A stretch of 64,000 nucleotides of DNA from Streptomyces sp. SirexAA-E (GCF_000177195.2 NC_015953.1:2728001-2792000), one strand, 5' to 3'. Positions 8,595-18,329 are shown, counted from the stretch's first letter. The notes: a model not told the origin generated them from the letters alone. Translations and numbers: made by a program.

Positions 8595-9833
8595 TCAGGG
8601 AGCCGCCGGTGCGGAGTTCCGGGTGTCCTCGGGGTTCGTACCGCCGTCGTCGCCGCCGGTGGCGAGCCAGCCGCCCACCCCGATCGCGGCACACAGGGCG
8701 ACCGCGGCTGCACCGAGGGTGAGGCGGCGCTTGCGGACCGCGGCGGATCGGTTGCGGGCGGAGCCGGGGCGGGGGCGGCCGGGGGCCCGAGGGGCACGGG
8801 CGGTACCGAGGGGGCCGCCGGCCAGTTCGTCGGGGGCGGGGACCCTCATGCTCGTGTGGGTGTCCCGGTTGGAGTCCGGCGAGGAGCCGGGGACCAGCGG
8901 GACGGCTCCACGGCGGCGGGGCTCCTCGGGGGACGGTGCGTAGCTCTGCTCGTCGTACGTCTGCGGCGTCGTCCCGGTGTCCGGCTCATCGACGTCGAGC
9001 GGGGGTATCCCGGCCAGCAGCGGGATCAGCTCGCGCAGCCGGGCCGCCAGCTCCGAGGCGCGCAGCCGGGAGGCCGGCGCCTTGGCCAGGCACTGCACCA
9101 GGAGCTGCCAGAGCTCCTCGGGGATGCCCGGGAGGGGGACGACGGTCTCGGTGACGTGACGGCGCAGAACGGCCCCGGGGTGGCCGCCTCCGAAGGGGGT
9201 GAAGCCCGCGAGGAGCTCGTACAGCACCGTCGCCAGGGCGTAGATGTCGACGGCGGCGCGTGGCGGGAGGCCCTCGACGATCTCCGGGGCCAGATAGTCC
9301 GGTGTGCCGATGATCTTGGTGGCTTTCGTGCGCCGCGGGGTGTCGATCAGCTTGGCGACGCCGAAGTCGGTGAGCAGGGCCGGGTGCGCGCCGCCGGGCC
9401 CGAGCGGGCCCTCCATGTCGAGCAGGATGTTCTCCGGCTTGACGTCGCGGTGGACGACCCCGGCCCGGTGGGCGGCGGCCAGGCCGTCGGCGACGTCCGC
9501 GACGATCGCCGCGGCGGCCTCCGGTGCGAGGCGCCGCTCGCGGTCCAGCCTGGTCCGCAGGTCGGTGCCCCGGACCAGGTCCATGACGAGCGCCAGGTCG
9601 TTGCCGTCGACGACGAGGTCGCGGACGGCGACGATGTGCGGATGATCGAGTCCGAGCAGCGCTGTGCGCTCCTGTACGAAGCGGCCCACGAGCTCCTGGT
9701 CGGACGCGAGGTCCTCGCGGAGCAGCTTGATGGCGACGGGCCCTTCCGGGCCCTCTCCGAGCCACACCGTGCCGGCGCTGCCGCGCCCCAGGATCTGGTG
9801 GGCCGTGTACCGGCTGCCGATATTCCGTGCCAA
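8595..9833 (-). CDS. pkaB: Transmembrane Ser/Thr protein kinase PkaB
   Basis: 412-aa Hanks-type kinase. Kinase domain in residues 1-270: glycine loop [12 protein letters not shown]-binding Lys in VAIKLL, catalytic loop [12 protein letters not shown], Mg site DFGVAK, and substrate segment [10 protein letters not shown] Pro/Arg-rich juxtamembrane stretch follows, then one helix near residues 369-392 and a short acidic external tail ([12 protein letters not shown]). There are no PASTA repeats. The start is TTG at 9833, 5 bases after GAGGGAG; the frame runs on upstream but without kinase homology. The size and the pairing with a 543-aa kinase fit PkaB/PkaA of S. coelicolor; the names rest on that recollection. 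Confidence 0.9.
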   Translation of the reverse strand: MARNIGSRYTAHQILGRGSAGTVWLGEGPEGPVAIKLLREDLASDQELVGRFVQERTALLGLDHPHIVAVRDLVVDGNDLALVMDLVRGTDLRTRLDRERRLAPEAAAAIVADVADGLAAAHRAGVVHRDVKPENILLDMEGPLGPGGAHPALLTDFGVAKLIDTPRRTKATKIIGTPDYLAPEIVEGLPPRAAVDIYALATVLYELLAGFTPFGGGHPGAVLRRHVTETVVPLPGIPEELWQLLVQCLAKAPASRLRASELAARLRELIPLLAGIPPLDVDEPDTGTTPQTYDEQSYAPSPEEPRRRGAVPLVPGSSPDSNRDTHTSMRVPAPDELAGGPLGTARAPRAPGRPRPGSARNRSAAVRKRRLTLGAAAVALCAAIGVGGWLATGGDDGGTNPEDTRNSAPAAP

Positions 9834-9920
9834 GACTGCTCCCTCAGCGGCTGGCGTTGACCCCCGGTCGACAAAGTTACGCGGCGAACGGGGTGTTGCG
9901 TGCCCGGGGCGACGCCGACC

Positions 9921-9957
9921 TCGACTTCTGCGGTCGAAATGAGCCCGCAGAAGTCGA
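9921..9957 (-). terminator. Hairpin between pkaA and pkaB
   Basis: 13-bp perfect inverted repeat (9921-9933 with 9945-9957, arm TCGACTTCTGCGG) with an 11-base loop, between the pkaA stop and the pkaB start. It probably terminates or attenuates pkaA transcripts, so the two kinases may be expressed separately. Confidence 0.65.
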
Positions 9958-9979
9958 CAAAGACACAGAGTCGGGGGGG

Positions 9980-11611
9980 TTACCGGCCGCCGGAGGAGCC
10001 GCCGAGGTCGTCGAACCAGCCGGTGACCTTGGAGATCCCGTCCCCGATGGCCTCCCAGTAGCCCTTGCCCTCGTCGATCCAGCCCTGGAGGGGTGTCAGC
10101 TCCCAGATCAGCCAGCCCGCGACGATCAGCAGCACCACCGTGAACAGGCATCCCTTGAGACACCCGAGGCCGGGGATGTGCATCGGGTTGGCGCTGCGCT
10201 GCCGGGGCTGACGCGGGGCCGGCGGCTCGGGTGCCGGCCGTGGGGCGGGCTGCTGCGGCGGCGCGTACTGCTGCTGCTGGGGCTGGTACTGCTGCGCCTG
10301 CTGCGGCGGGTACTGCTGGGCGCGCTGCGGCTGGGGCCGGTACTGCTGCGGCGGGGGCTGCTGCTGCCGCTGCGGGGGCCGCTGGTCCTGCGGGGGCGGC
10401 TGCTGGCGCTGCGGGCGGCGGCGCAGCGGGTCCTGGCTCGGGTCGAGGTACTGGACCTGCGTCTGCTCGTTGCGGTCGCGGGCCGCCCGCAGCTGGGACT
10501 GCCAGGGGTGCGGCTCGTCGGGCTGCGGGGCCCCGTCGGGGCGCGGGGGTACCGGGGGCATGACAGCGGTGGGGTCGGCGTGCCCGCCGCCCGGGGTCTG
10601 CATGACGCTGGTCGGGGCCGCCGGGTCGTACGAGCCCGCGTTGCTCGGCAGCACCTGGGTCGGGTCGGCCGCGCCCGGGGTGTCGGGGACGGCGGCGGGC
10701 GCCGGGTCGGGGGCCAGCAGGGCGCCCACCCCCTCGGCGGCCGCGATCTGCTCGGAGTTGGCGTGCACGCCGATGCCGGAACCGACGGTGCGCAGCGCCC
10801 GGGCGAGGTTCACGGCGCTGGGCCGCTGGTCGGGGTCCTTGCGCAGGCAGCGCTCTATGACCGTCCACAGCGGTTCGGGGACGTTGCTCGGCCTGCCGGG
10901 CTCCTCGCTGAGGTGCCGGTGCAGGACCTCCAGCGCGGTGCCGCCTGCGAACGGCGGGCGGCCCGTGACCAGTTCGTACAGCAGGATGCCCGCGCCGTAG
11001 ATGTCCACGGCGGAGGTCTGCGGACGGCCCTCGGCGGACTCGGGTGCCACGTAGGCGGGCGTGCCGACGAACTCGTGGGTCCGGGTCAGTCCCGGGGAGT
11101 CGGCCAGCCGCGCGATGCCGAAGTCGGTGAGCATCGGGTGCATCTCGCCGTCGCGCTCGTCGAGCAGCACGTTGGCGGGCTTCAGGTCGCGGTGGACGAC
11201 GCCGTCGGCGTGACTGGCGGCGAGCGCGTCCGCGATCTGGGCGGTGAGCAGGGAGGCGGCGACCGGGGTGAGCGGACCGTTCTCCCGGAGGTAGCGGTGC
11301 AGGTCGGGACCGTCGATCAGGTCCATCACCAGGGCGAGCAGGTCGCCCTCGACGACGAGGTCCCGGGTGCGCACGATGTTCGGGTGGGTGAGCCGCAGCA
11401 GCACGGAGCGCTCACGCAGGAAGCGCATCACGATGTCCGCGTCGTTGGCCAGCTCCTCCTTGAGCACCTTGATCGCCACGGTCTCGCCGGGCTGGCCGGC
11501 GACGGCCGCCTCGGCCCCGGCGGTCTCACGCTGGCGGGCTCGCCAGACGGTGCCCGTGGCACCGCGCCCGAGCGGCTCCTCGAGCAGGTACTTGCTGCCT
11601 ACCGGCCGCAC
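9980..11611 (-). CDS. pkaA: Transmembrane Ser/Thr protein kinase PkaA
   Basis: 543-aa Hanks-type kinase. The N-terminal kinase domain (about 1-270) has GRGATGTVW, VAIKVLKEE, HRDLKPANVLLD, DFGIARL and GTPAYVAPE, all active-site residues intact. Then comes a long disordered region, Thr/Pro-rich and then very Gln/Pro-rich (about residues 380-470), and a single helix near 480-502 (LFTVVLLIVAGWLIWEL) followed by a roughly 40-residue external tail ending GGSSGGR. The Thr-rich linker offers autophosphorylation sites for FHA proteins. Start GTG at 11611 chosen: GGGAG lies 8 bases upstream. Divergent from the FHA-FtsK gene, a probable partner. Confidence 0.92.
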   Translation of the reverse strand: MRPVGSKYLLEEPLGRGATGTVWRARQRETAGAEAAVAGQPGETVAIKVLKEELANDADIVMRFLRERSVLLRLTHPNIVRTRDLVVEGDLLALVMDLIDGPDLHRYLRENGPLTPVAASLLTAQIADALAASHADGVVHRDLKPANVLLDERDGEMHPMLTDFGIARLADSPGLTRTHEFVGTPAYVAPESAEGRPQTSAVDIYGAGILLYELVTGRPPFAGGTALEVLHRHLSEEPGRPSNVPEPLWTVIERCLRKDPDQRPSAVNLARALRTVGSGIGVHANSEQIAAAEGVGALLAPDPAPAAVPDTPGAADPTQVLPSNAGSYDPAAPTSVMQTPGGGHADPTAVMPPVPPRPDGAPQPDEPHPWQSQLRAARDRNEQTQVQYLDPSQDPLRRRPQRQQPPPQDQRPPQRQQQPPPQQYRPQPQRAQQYPPQQAQQYQPQQQQYAPPQQPAPRPAPEPPAPRQPRQRSANPMHIPGLGCLKGCLFTVVLLIVAGWLIWELTPLQGWIDEGKGYWEAIGDGISKVTGWFDDLGGSSGGR

Positions 11612-12067
11612 GTCATGCGCTCCCTGCTGATCGTTGTGCTCGGCGGCCCCCCGGCCCGCCCGGATGTTCCGGCCCACTCTAACGACCCGGTGCACGGCGG
11701 GGAGCGGGCTCCCGACGCCCTGCGGCTTCGCGCCCGTGGTGTCCCGGCGCCCGGCGGGCGTGCCCACCGTGTCCGGGGGAAGACGCAGACACCGGAGGAT
11801 TGGTTGCCGAACGAGTGTGCCCACGCCTCCGAGGCAGGACCAAGCAGGCACTTTTGCACCCACACTCGACCATTCATGATCACTAAGCGGTCACCCCCGG
11901 GCGTGTTGTCACTGGCAGGTGCGAGGATGCCTCCAGCACGGAGCTGTGAGGCGGAGCCTCGCCCTCCGTGACGACCTGTACCGGACGACGCGTCCGTGCC
12001 GGGTGGGGGGAATCACAGGGCCGTTTCCCCTGCCGGGCACCCCGCGCAGAAGGGACCGCTGACGGCG
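11612..12067. other. Divergent intergenic region between pkaA and the FHA-FtsK gene
   Basis: 456 bp between two divergent genes, so it should contain both promoters. The segment 11840-11900 is noticeably AT-richer than its surroundings. I could not identify a convincing -35/-10 pair, operator or small gene. Confidence 0.5.
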
Positions 12068-15000
12068 ATGCAGATCCGGCTGACCGTCCTCGCGCCGCGC
12101 AGCGGCCAGACCCCGGCGCGCGCCTGCGACGTGCTCGTCACCGCCCCGGCGGGGACGGCGCTCGCCGCCGTCGCCTCCAGCCTCTCCTCCGCGGCGTGCG
12201 GACCGGAAGGCTCCCAGGGCGGCGGCGCCACGGTGCTGTACGCCGGGCGCGAGCGCCTCGACACCCAGCGCTGCGCCCTCGGCGAGCCACCCCTGGTGGA
12301 CGGGGCGGTGCTCTCGCTGCAGACGCCCGGCGAGGACGAGGGGGCCGACGACGCCGTCCCCGCCCAGCTGCATGTGGTCGCCGGCCCGGACGCCGGCGGG
12401 GTCCACCTGCTGCACGGCGGCCGGATCCGGATCGGCCGCTCCGCCGAGGCCGACGTCCCGCTCGACGACCCCGACGTGTCCCGGCTGCACTGCGCGGTGA
12501 CGGTCTCCGAGGACGGCCGGGTCTCGGTCGCCGACCTAGGCTCCACCAACGGCACCACGCTGGACGGCGCCCCGGTGCACGACCGTCCTCTCCGGCTCGC
12601 CCCGGGAGCCCTGTTGCGGCTCGGCGAGTCGACGCTCCGGCTCACGACGGGCTCACGGACACCGGCTCTGACGACGACCCCCGACGGCGAGGGCCACCTC
12701 CGGGTGGCCCGCACGGACACCGGCTCGACGGCCACGCCCCCGGGCGGCACGGACGCCCCGGGAGGCCCGGCCGGGGCCGGCTCCCGGGGCGGCGCGCACC
12801 CCGGCGGTCCGGAACCGTACGAGGCGTACGACGACGGCGCGGCCGGTCACGGCGAGGACCGGCACGCACCCCGGCCGCAGCAGGTCACCCACGGGCGCGG
12901 TACTCCGCTCACGCCCGGCGATCCGCCCCGTCGCGGCGGCATAGGCGCCTGGGCGCGACGGCTGACCGGCGGCCGGGGCGAGCCGTCGCACGGACCTGCC
13001 GGGCAGCACCCCGGGGAGGCGCCGGCGGACGGTACCGAGGCGCCGTACGGCACCGCGTCCTCCCGCCCCTCGGCCGCGCCCGCCGGGACGTGGCCGGATC
13101 CGGCCACCGTGCTCCTCACGGCACTCGGCCCCGGCCCCCGGCTGTGGGAGCGCGACCCCGCGCACCCGGAGGCGCTGGTCGTACGCCTGGGGACGACCGA
13201 GCGGGCCGACCTGCCCGCCGTGCCGGTCACCGTGGGCCTGCGGGAGGCCGGATCGCTCGGGCTCGCGGGGCCCCGGGCCCGACTGTCCGGCCTGGCCCGC
13301 TCGACCGTGGCGCAGCTCGCCGCCCTGCACGCGCCGTTCGACCTGGAGATCGTGCTGATCAGCACGGACCGCACGCGCGGCGCCGAGGAGCGGCGGCGCG
13401 AGTGGTCCTGGCTCGGGTGGCTGCCGCATCTGCGCCCCCTGCACGGCCAGGACTGCCGGCTGCTGCTGGCCTACGACCGGGAGCAGGCGGACGCCCGGGC
13501 CGCGGAGCTGGTGCGCCGCATGGACGAAGGGCCGCTGGGCCCCGGCTGGGCCAGCGCCGACCGGTCCGCTGTGACCGAGGCGGCCCGGGCCCACACCGGC
13601 CCCTTCACGGTGGTGGTCGTCGACGGCGATCCCGGTTCCTCGGCGCTGCGCGAGACCACGGCGGGGCTGGCCATGGCCGGTGCGGCCGTCGGCATCCACC
13701 TCGTCTGCCTGGCGGAGACCCCGGCCGCCTCGCCCACCTCCCCGGTCGACGCGACGTACGACACCGCGTGCCGGGTCTCGATCCCCTTCCGTGAGTGCGG
13801 CGCGGTCGCGATGCTGAGCGGTGACGTGGCGACCGCGTTGCGGCTGCTGCGCACGGCGGGCGGCCAGGTGGCGGGACACGGCACCGTCGCGACGGTGGAC
13901 GCGGTCTCGGCGGCCTGGGCCGAGCGGTTCGCGCGCGCCTTGGCGCCGTTGCGCGACGAGGGGTCCGGTGCGCTGGCCGGCCGGCCCGTGGCGGCGGCAC
14001 TGCCCCCGTCCGCCCGGTTGCTGGACGAGCTGGGGCTGGCCCGGGCCACCCCGGCCTCCCTGATGGCCCGCTGGGCGTCGACGGCGGAGGACCAGCCGGG
14101 CGCGACGGTCCGCGCAGCGGCCCCGTCGGCGGACCTGGACACCACGAGCTCCGGCCGCACCCTGAGCACCGGCCCCCGGGTGGGCACGCAGCGCGAGGCC
14201 CCGGAGCGCGGGGGCGCCGGTCCCGCCCCCTCCCCGTTCCGGAGCGGCGGGCCCACCCGGTCGGGGCCGGGCCGTTCGTCCTACCCGCCCGCCTCCTCCT
14301 CCGTACCCGCGCAGCGGCGCGAGAGCCGGGGCGCGGGTGCCCCGGGTGCTTACGCGGGCAGGCCCGTGGTCGTGCTCGGAGCCGGGCCCCGGGGCCCCCT
14401 CTCCGTCGACCTGGCCGACGAGGGACCGCACCTGCTGATCGAGGGACCTGCGGGCAGCGGCCGGACGGAGCTGCTGCGAGCCGTCGCCGCCTCCCTGGCG
14501 TCCGCTGCCCGCCCGGACCGGCTCGGCATCCTGCTCATCGACGGCGGGGGCAGCGACGGTCTGCGCCCCTGCACGGAGCTGCCGCACGTCTTCACGCATC
14601 TGGTCGCCTCCGACCCGGTACGGATGCGGGAGTTCGCCCAGGCCCTCGGCGGCGAGCTGAAGCGGCGTACGGAGCTGCTGGGCGGCCTGGACTTCGCCAC
14701 CTGGCACGCCCGCTACGAGGAGTCGCAGGCGCTCCCGGGCCGGCGCCCCGCCGGCACCGGTGACCAGCGCGGCGATCTGGACTCCGCCGCCAGCGGCACA
14801 CTCAGGCTGCGGCCCGCCGCGGCCCGGCCTGCCGACCCCGGCCCGTCCCCGCTGCCCCGGCTCGTCGTCCTGGCCGACGACTTCGACGCCCTGGTCGCCC
14901 CCTCGCTCGGCAGCCCGGGCCGTCCGTCGGCCGGTTCCGTCGTCCGGGTGCTGGAGGCCGTGGCCAGGGAAGGCGAGCGGCTGGGTGTCCACCTGGTCGC

Positions 15001-15379
15001 GACGTCCGCCCGCCCGGACCGCACCGAGGACACCGAGCTGGCCCGGGGCGCCCGGCTGCGCATCGTGCTGGACCCGCCGGTCGTCCCCCCGTCGCCCGAC
15101 GAGGCGGCTCCGGGCCGGGGCAGGCTGGGGCACCCGGACGGCCGGGTGACGCCCTTCCAGGGCGGCCGGGTCACCGGCAGGATCCCGCGTACGGCGACCC
15201 TGCGCCCCACCGTCGTACCGCTGGAGTGGGAGCGGATGGGCGACCCGCCGGCCCGCCGCCCGGTCCGCGAGCTGGGCAACGGGCCCACCGACCTGGCGCT
15301 GCTGGCCAGCGCCTTGGAGCGGGCGGCCCGCTCGGTCAACGCCGAACGGCTGCCGCCGCTGATCCCGTCCCCGTCCTGA
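12068..15379 (+). CDS. FHA domain protein with FtsK/SpoIIIE-like ATPase region
   Basis: 1103-aa protein. An N-terminal ubiquitin-like segment (1-90) precedes an FHA phosphothreonine-binding domain (about 98-190) with IRIGRSAEAD, VSRLHCAV and DLGSTNGTTLDG, including the Arg, Ser-x-x-His and Asn residues that grip phosphothreonine. A Pro/Gly/Arg-rich linker (about 200-350) leads to degenerate and then better conserved FtsK/SpoIIIE modules. In the last one the P-loop is GPAGSGRT (about 793-800), with Arg in place of the usual Lys, and Walker B is LVVLADDFDAL. The layout (FHA, then FtsK-type domains) recalls EssC/EccC of type VII secretion, but no membrane helices are obvious. Start ATG chosen where homology begins; AGAAGGGA is upstream. 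Confidence 0.85.
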   Translation: MQIRLTVLAPRSGQTPARACDVLVTAPAGTALAAVASSLSSAACGPEGSQGGGATVLYAGRERLDTQRCALGEPPLVDGAVLSLQTPGEDEGADDAVPAQLHVVAGPDAGGVHLLHGGRIRIGRSAEADVPLDDPDVSRLHCAVTVSEDGRVSVADLGSTNGTTLDGAPVHDRPLRLAPGALLRLGESTLRLTTGSRTPALTTTPDGEGHLRVARTDTGSTATPPGGTDAPGGPAGAGSRGGAHPGGPEPYEAYDDGAAGHGEDRHAPRPQQVTHGRGTPLTPGDPPRRGGIGAWARRLTGGRGEPSHGPAGQHPGEAPADGTEAPYGTASSRPSAAPAGTWPDPATVLLTALGPGPRLWERDPAHPEALVVRLGTTERADLPAVPVTVGLREAGSLGLAGPRARLSGLARSTVAQLAALHAPFDLEIVLISTDRTRGAEERRREWSWLGWLPHLRPLHGQDCRLLLAYDREQADARAAELVRRMDEGPLGPGWASADRSAVTEAARAHTGPFTVVVVDGDPGSSALRETTAGLAMAGAAVGIHLVCLAETPAASPTSPVDATYDTACRVSIPFRECGAVAMLSGDVATALRLLRTAGGQVAGHGTVATVDAVSAAWAERFARALAPLRDEGSGALAGRPVAAALPPSARLLDELGLARATPASLMARWASTAEDQPGATVRAAAPSADLDTTSSGRTLSTGPRVGTQREAPERGGAGPAPSPFRSGGPTRSGPGRSSYPPASSSVPAQRRESRGAGAPGAYAGRPVVVLGAGPRGPLSVDLADEGPHLLIEGPAGSGRTELLRAVAASLASAARPDRLGILLIDGGGSDGLRPCTELPHVFTHLVASDPVRMREFAQALGGELKRRTELLGGLDFATWHARYEESQALPGRRPAGTGDQRGDLDSAASGTLRLRPAAARPADPGPSPLPRLVVLADDFDALVAPSLGSPGRPSAGSVVRVLEAVAREGERLGVHLVATSARPDRTEDTELARGARLRIVLDPPVVPPSPDEAAPGRGRLGHPDGRVTPFQGGRVTGRIPRTATLRPTVVPLEWERMGDPPARRPVRELGNGPTDLALLASALERAARSVNAERLPPLIPSPS

Positions 15380-15436
15380 GGAGCGCACCCCCGTATCCCT
15401 GACGGCACGTCACGAGCCCATCACGATCACCGAGTT

Positions 15437-15469
15437 GTGCCTGAGCGCGGTATTGCGGCGCTCAGGCAC
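15437..15469 (+). terminator. Hairpin after the FHA-FtsK gene
   Basis: 12-bp perfect inverted repeat (15437-15448 with 15458-15469, arm GTGCCTGAGCGC) and a 9-base loop, 58 bp after the stop. It is probably a terminator. It also lies 120 bp upstream of the sugar transporter operon, so an operator role cannot be excluded. Confidence 0.55.
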
Positions 15470-15589
15470 CGGGCGTAGACCTGTGCGCACGGACGACGTG
15501 AACCGCGCGATGTGAGACGTGAGCGGCACCGCAGGGTCCCACCGTTGGTGCCGGTCCGTGCACGTGCGCGCAGGAGAAACGGGGCAGGG

Positions 15590-16954
15590 ATGCGCACAAC
15601 CCTTCGCATGCGTAGGGCAGCAGTGGTGTTCACCGCCGTCGGGGCACTGGCCCTGGCCGGGTGCAGCGACGACGGTGAGGGCAAGGACAAGGCGGGAGAC
15701 GGCCCCGGCAGGACGCAGGACAGCACATCGAGCGTCGACCTGCCGAAACTGGACGGCGAGCAGATATCCGTCGCGGCGGTCTGGACCGGACCCGAGCAGG
15801 CCAACTTCACGAAGGTGCTGGACGAGTTCGAGAAGCGCACCGGCGCGACGGTCACCTTCGTCCCCGCCCAGGACCCCATCGTCAACTTCCTGGGGACGAA
15901 GATCGCGGGCGGCCAGCCCCCGGACGTCGCGATGATCCCGCAGGTGGGCGCCATCCAGCAGGCCGTGGCCAAGAAGTGGGCGAAGCCCGTCGGCAACGAG
16001 GCGCGGGCCCAGCTCGGCCAGAACTACGCGCAGGTCTGGCAGGACCTCGGCGCGGTGGACGGCACGCAGTACGGCGTCTACTTCAAGGCCGCCAACAAGT
16101 CGCTGATCTGGTACAACGCCCAGGCGTTCGACAACGCGGGCGCGAGCGAGCCGAAGACCTGGAAGGACTTCCTGGCCACGGCCGAGACGGTCTCCGCCTC
16201 CGGCGTCACCCCGGTCTCGGTCGGCGGCGCGGACGGCTGGACGCTCACCGACTGGTTCGAGAACATCTACCTCTCCCAGGCCGGTCCGGAGAAGTACGAC
16301 CAGCTGGCGAAGCACGAGATCGCGTGGACGGACCCGTCCGTCAAGGACGCGCTCACCACCCTCGCCGAGCTCTTCGGCAAGCCGGAGCTGATCGCGGGCG
16401 GCGCCGACGGCGCGCTGCAGACCGAGTTCCCGGCCTCCGTCACCCAGACGTTCACCGGGGGCGACCAGCCCAAGGCCGCCATGGTCTTCGAGGGTGACTT
16501 CGTCTCGGTCAACATCGCGCAGACCAAGGCGAAGATCGGCACCGACGCCAAGGTGTTCCCCTTCCCGGCGGTCGGCGCCGACTCCCCGGTGGTGACGGGT
16601 GGCGACGCGGCCGTGGCGCTCAAGGACGGCAAGGGCGCGCAGGCGCTGCTGACCTGGCTGGCCTCGACCGACGCGGCGAAGATCTGGGCCGAGGCGGGCG
16701 GGTTCATCTCCCCGAACAAGTCCCTGGACGTGGCCGCCTATCCGAACGACGTGCAGCGCACGATGGCCCAGGCGCTGATCGACGCCGGTGACGACGTCCG
16801 GTTCGACATGTCCGACCAGGCCCCGCAGTCGTTCGGCGGGACGCCCGGCAAGGGTGAGTGGAAGACGCTCCAGGACTTCCTGAAGAACCCGAAGGACGTC
16901 GCGGGGACCCAGGCGAAACTGGAGTCCGACGCGGCCAAGGCGTACAAGAGCTGA
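15590..16954 (+). CDS. Sugar ABC transporter, substrate-binding lipoprotein
   Basis: 454-aa extracellular solute-binding protein (family 1). Signal peptide with Arg-rich start and lipobox LAGC, so the mature protein is lipid-anchored. The body has the two-lobe pattern of CUT1 sugar-binding proteins: QISVAAVWTGPEQANF, then FEKRTGATVTFVP, and many surface Trp/Tyr residues for stacking on sugars. First gene of a three-gene importer operon (4 bp before the permease). The ligand is probably a carbohydrate, unidentified. Start at 15590 chosen for the signal peptide; an ATG at 15608 is possible. Confidence 0.9.
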   Translation: MRTTLRMRRAAVVFTAVGALALAGCSDDGEGKDKAGDGPGRTQDSTSSVDLPKLDGEQISVAAVWTGPEQANFTKVLDEFEKRTGATVTFVPAQDPIVNFLGTKIAGGQPPDVAMIPQVGAIQQAVAKKWAKPVGNEARAQLGQNYAQVWQDLGAVDGTQYGVYFKAANKSLIWYNAQAFDNAGASEPKTWKDFLATAETVSASGVTPVSVGGADGWTLTDWFENIYLSQAGPEKYDQLAKHEIAWTDPSVKDALTTLAELFGKPELIAGGADGALQTEFPASVTQTFTGGDQPKAAMVFEGDFVSVNIAQTKAKIGTDAKVFPFPAVGADSPVVTGGDAAVALKDGKGAQALLTWLASTDAAKIWAEAGGFISPNKSLDVAAYPNDVQRTMAQALIDAGDDVRFDMSDQAPQSFGGTPGKGEWKTLQDFLKNPKDVAGTQAKLESDAAKAYKS

Positions 16955-16958
16955 CGGG

Positions 16959-18329
16959 ATGACGACAGCCACAGCGGGGGGCGCCCAGGCGGTGCCCCCC
17001 GCCGACAAGCGTCCCCCCGAGCGCGCCGGCGGGCGCCGGAGCGTCACCGGCACCCGCGGGGCGGTGGCGGCGGTGTTCCTGCTGCCGGCCCTGGTGCTGC
17101 TCGGCGCCCTGGTCCTGTATCCGATCGGATACTCCGTCTACCGCTCCTTCTTCGACCAGGCCGGCACAGGATTCGCGGGCTTCGACAACTACACGGCCCT
17201 GTTCACGGACGACACCATCCGCACGGCGGTGAAGAACAACGCGATCTGGGTCGTGTTCGCCCCGACGATCTCCACCGCGCTGGGGCTGATCTTCGCGGTG
17301 CTGACCGAGCGGATCCGGTGGGGCACGGCGTTCAAGCTGATCGTCTTCATGCCGATGGCGATCTCGATGCTGGCCGCCGGCATCATCTTCCGGCTGGTCT
17401 ACGACCAGGCACCGGAGCGCGGGGTCGCCAACGCGGTGGTGGTGGGCGTGCACGACACGTTCGCCGAGTCGTCCGGCTTCCCCAAGGCGCACCCGCTGCC
17501 CGTCCACCCGCTGAAGGCGGGCGGCGGCGGCTCGTTCGTCACGAAGGAACCGGTGCGGGCCGGTGAACCGGTGCACCTGCCGCTGGTCGGGGTGGCCCCG
17601 GCGAAGATGCCCGGGGACGCGGAACCGGCGAAGGACCCTGCCCCGTCCCCGGACGGGAGGATCACCGGCACCGCGTGGCTCGACTTCACCCGGGGCGGCG
17701 GCGGCAAGCCCGACGTCGTCGACCCGAAGGAGCTGGGCCTCAAGGGCATCACGGTCGAGGCCGTCCGGGACGGCAAGGTCGTCGCCACGACCACCGCGGG
17801 CGCCGACGGGGTCTTCACCCTGCCCGCCTCCGCCGACGGCGCACAGCTCCGGCTCCCGGCGTCGAACTTCCGGGAGCCGTACAACGGTGTCGACTGGCTC
17901 GGACCCGCCCTGGTCACCCCGGGGATCATCGGCAGTTACGTCTGGATGTGGGCGGGCTTCGCCATGGTGCTGATCGCGGCCGGACTGGCCGGTCTGCCGC
18001 GTGAGCTCCTGGAGGCGGCACGGGTGGACGGTGCCAACGAGTGGCAGGTGTTCCGCCGGATCACGGTCCCGATGCTCTCGCCGGTCCTGGTGGTGGTGCT
18101 GGTCACCCTGATGATCAACGTACTGAAGGTGTTCGACCTGGTGTTCATCATCGCCCCGGGCTCCTCCCAGGACGACGCGAACGTCCTGGCGCTCCAGCTG
18201 TACCGGTCCTCGTTCGGCACGGACGCCGATCTCGGGGTCGGCAGCGCGATCGCCGTCCTCCTCCTGCTGCTGGTGGTCCCGATGATGCTCGTCAACATCC
18301 GCCGGATACGGAAGGAGGGGCGCCGATGA
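16959..18329 (+). CDS. Sugar ABC transporter permease with Ig-like extracytoplasmic insertion
   Basis: 456-aa CUT1 permease (MalF-type). Helices are visible at about 36-60, 95-117, 124-147, 320-345, 372-400 and 425-447, and the EAA loop LPRELLEAARVDGAN (347-361) contacts the ATPase. Family members are normally about 300 aa. The extra length is an insertion of roughly 170 residues (150-322) in the external loop between helices 3 and 4. Inside it, residues 234-290 (GTAWLDFTRGG, then LGLKGITVEAVRDGKVVATTTAGADGVF region) look like an SdrD-B/Cna-B type Ig fold. Neighbours are the binding protein and the second permease. No ATPase gene is adjacent, as usual in Streptomyces, where MsiK is shared. 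Confidence 0.9.
   Translation: MTTATAGGAQAVPPADKRPPERAGGRRSVTGTRGAVAAVFLLPALVLLGALVLYPIGYSVYRSFFDQAGTGFAGFDNYTALFTDDTIRTAVKNNAIWVVFAPTISTALGLIFAVLTERIRWGTAFKLIVFMPMAISMLAAGIIFRLVYDQAPERGVANAVVVGVHDTFAESSGFPKAHPLPVHPLKAGGGGSFVTKEPVRAGEPVHLPLVGVAPAKMPGDAEPAKDPAPSPDGRITGTAWLDFTRGGGGKPDVVDPKELGLKGITVEAVRDGKVVATTTAGADGVFTLPASADGAQLRLPASNFREPYNGVDWLGPALVTPGIIGSYVWMWAGFAMVLIAAGLAGLPRELLEAARVDGANEWQVFRRITVPMLSPVLVVVLVTLMINVLKVFDLVFIIAPGSSQDDANVLALQLYRSSFGTDADLGVGSAIAVLLLLLVVPMMLVNIRRIRKEGRR

Noticed and set aside
12068..15379. Calling the locus a type VII secretion system
   Set aside because: Only an EssC-like layout is seen; there are no WXG100 substrates, EccB/D/E or mycosin genes and no clear membrane helices.
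12653..15388. Long minus-strand open frame across the FHA-FtsK gene
   Set aside because: No domain, biased composition (Gly/Arg/Ala), and it is the antisense shadow of the real gene.
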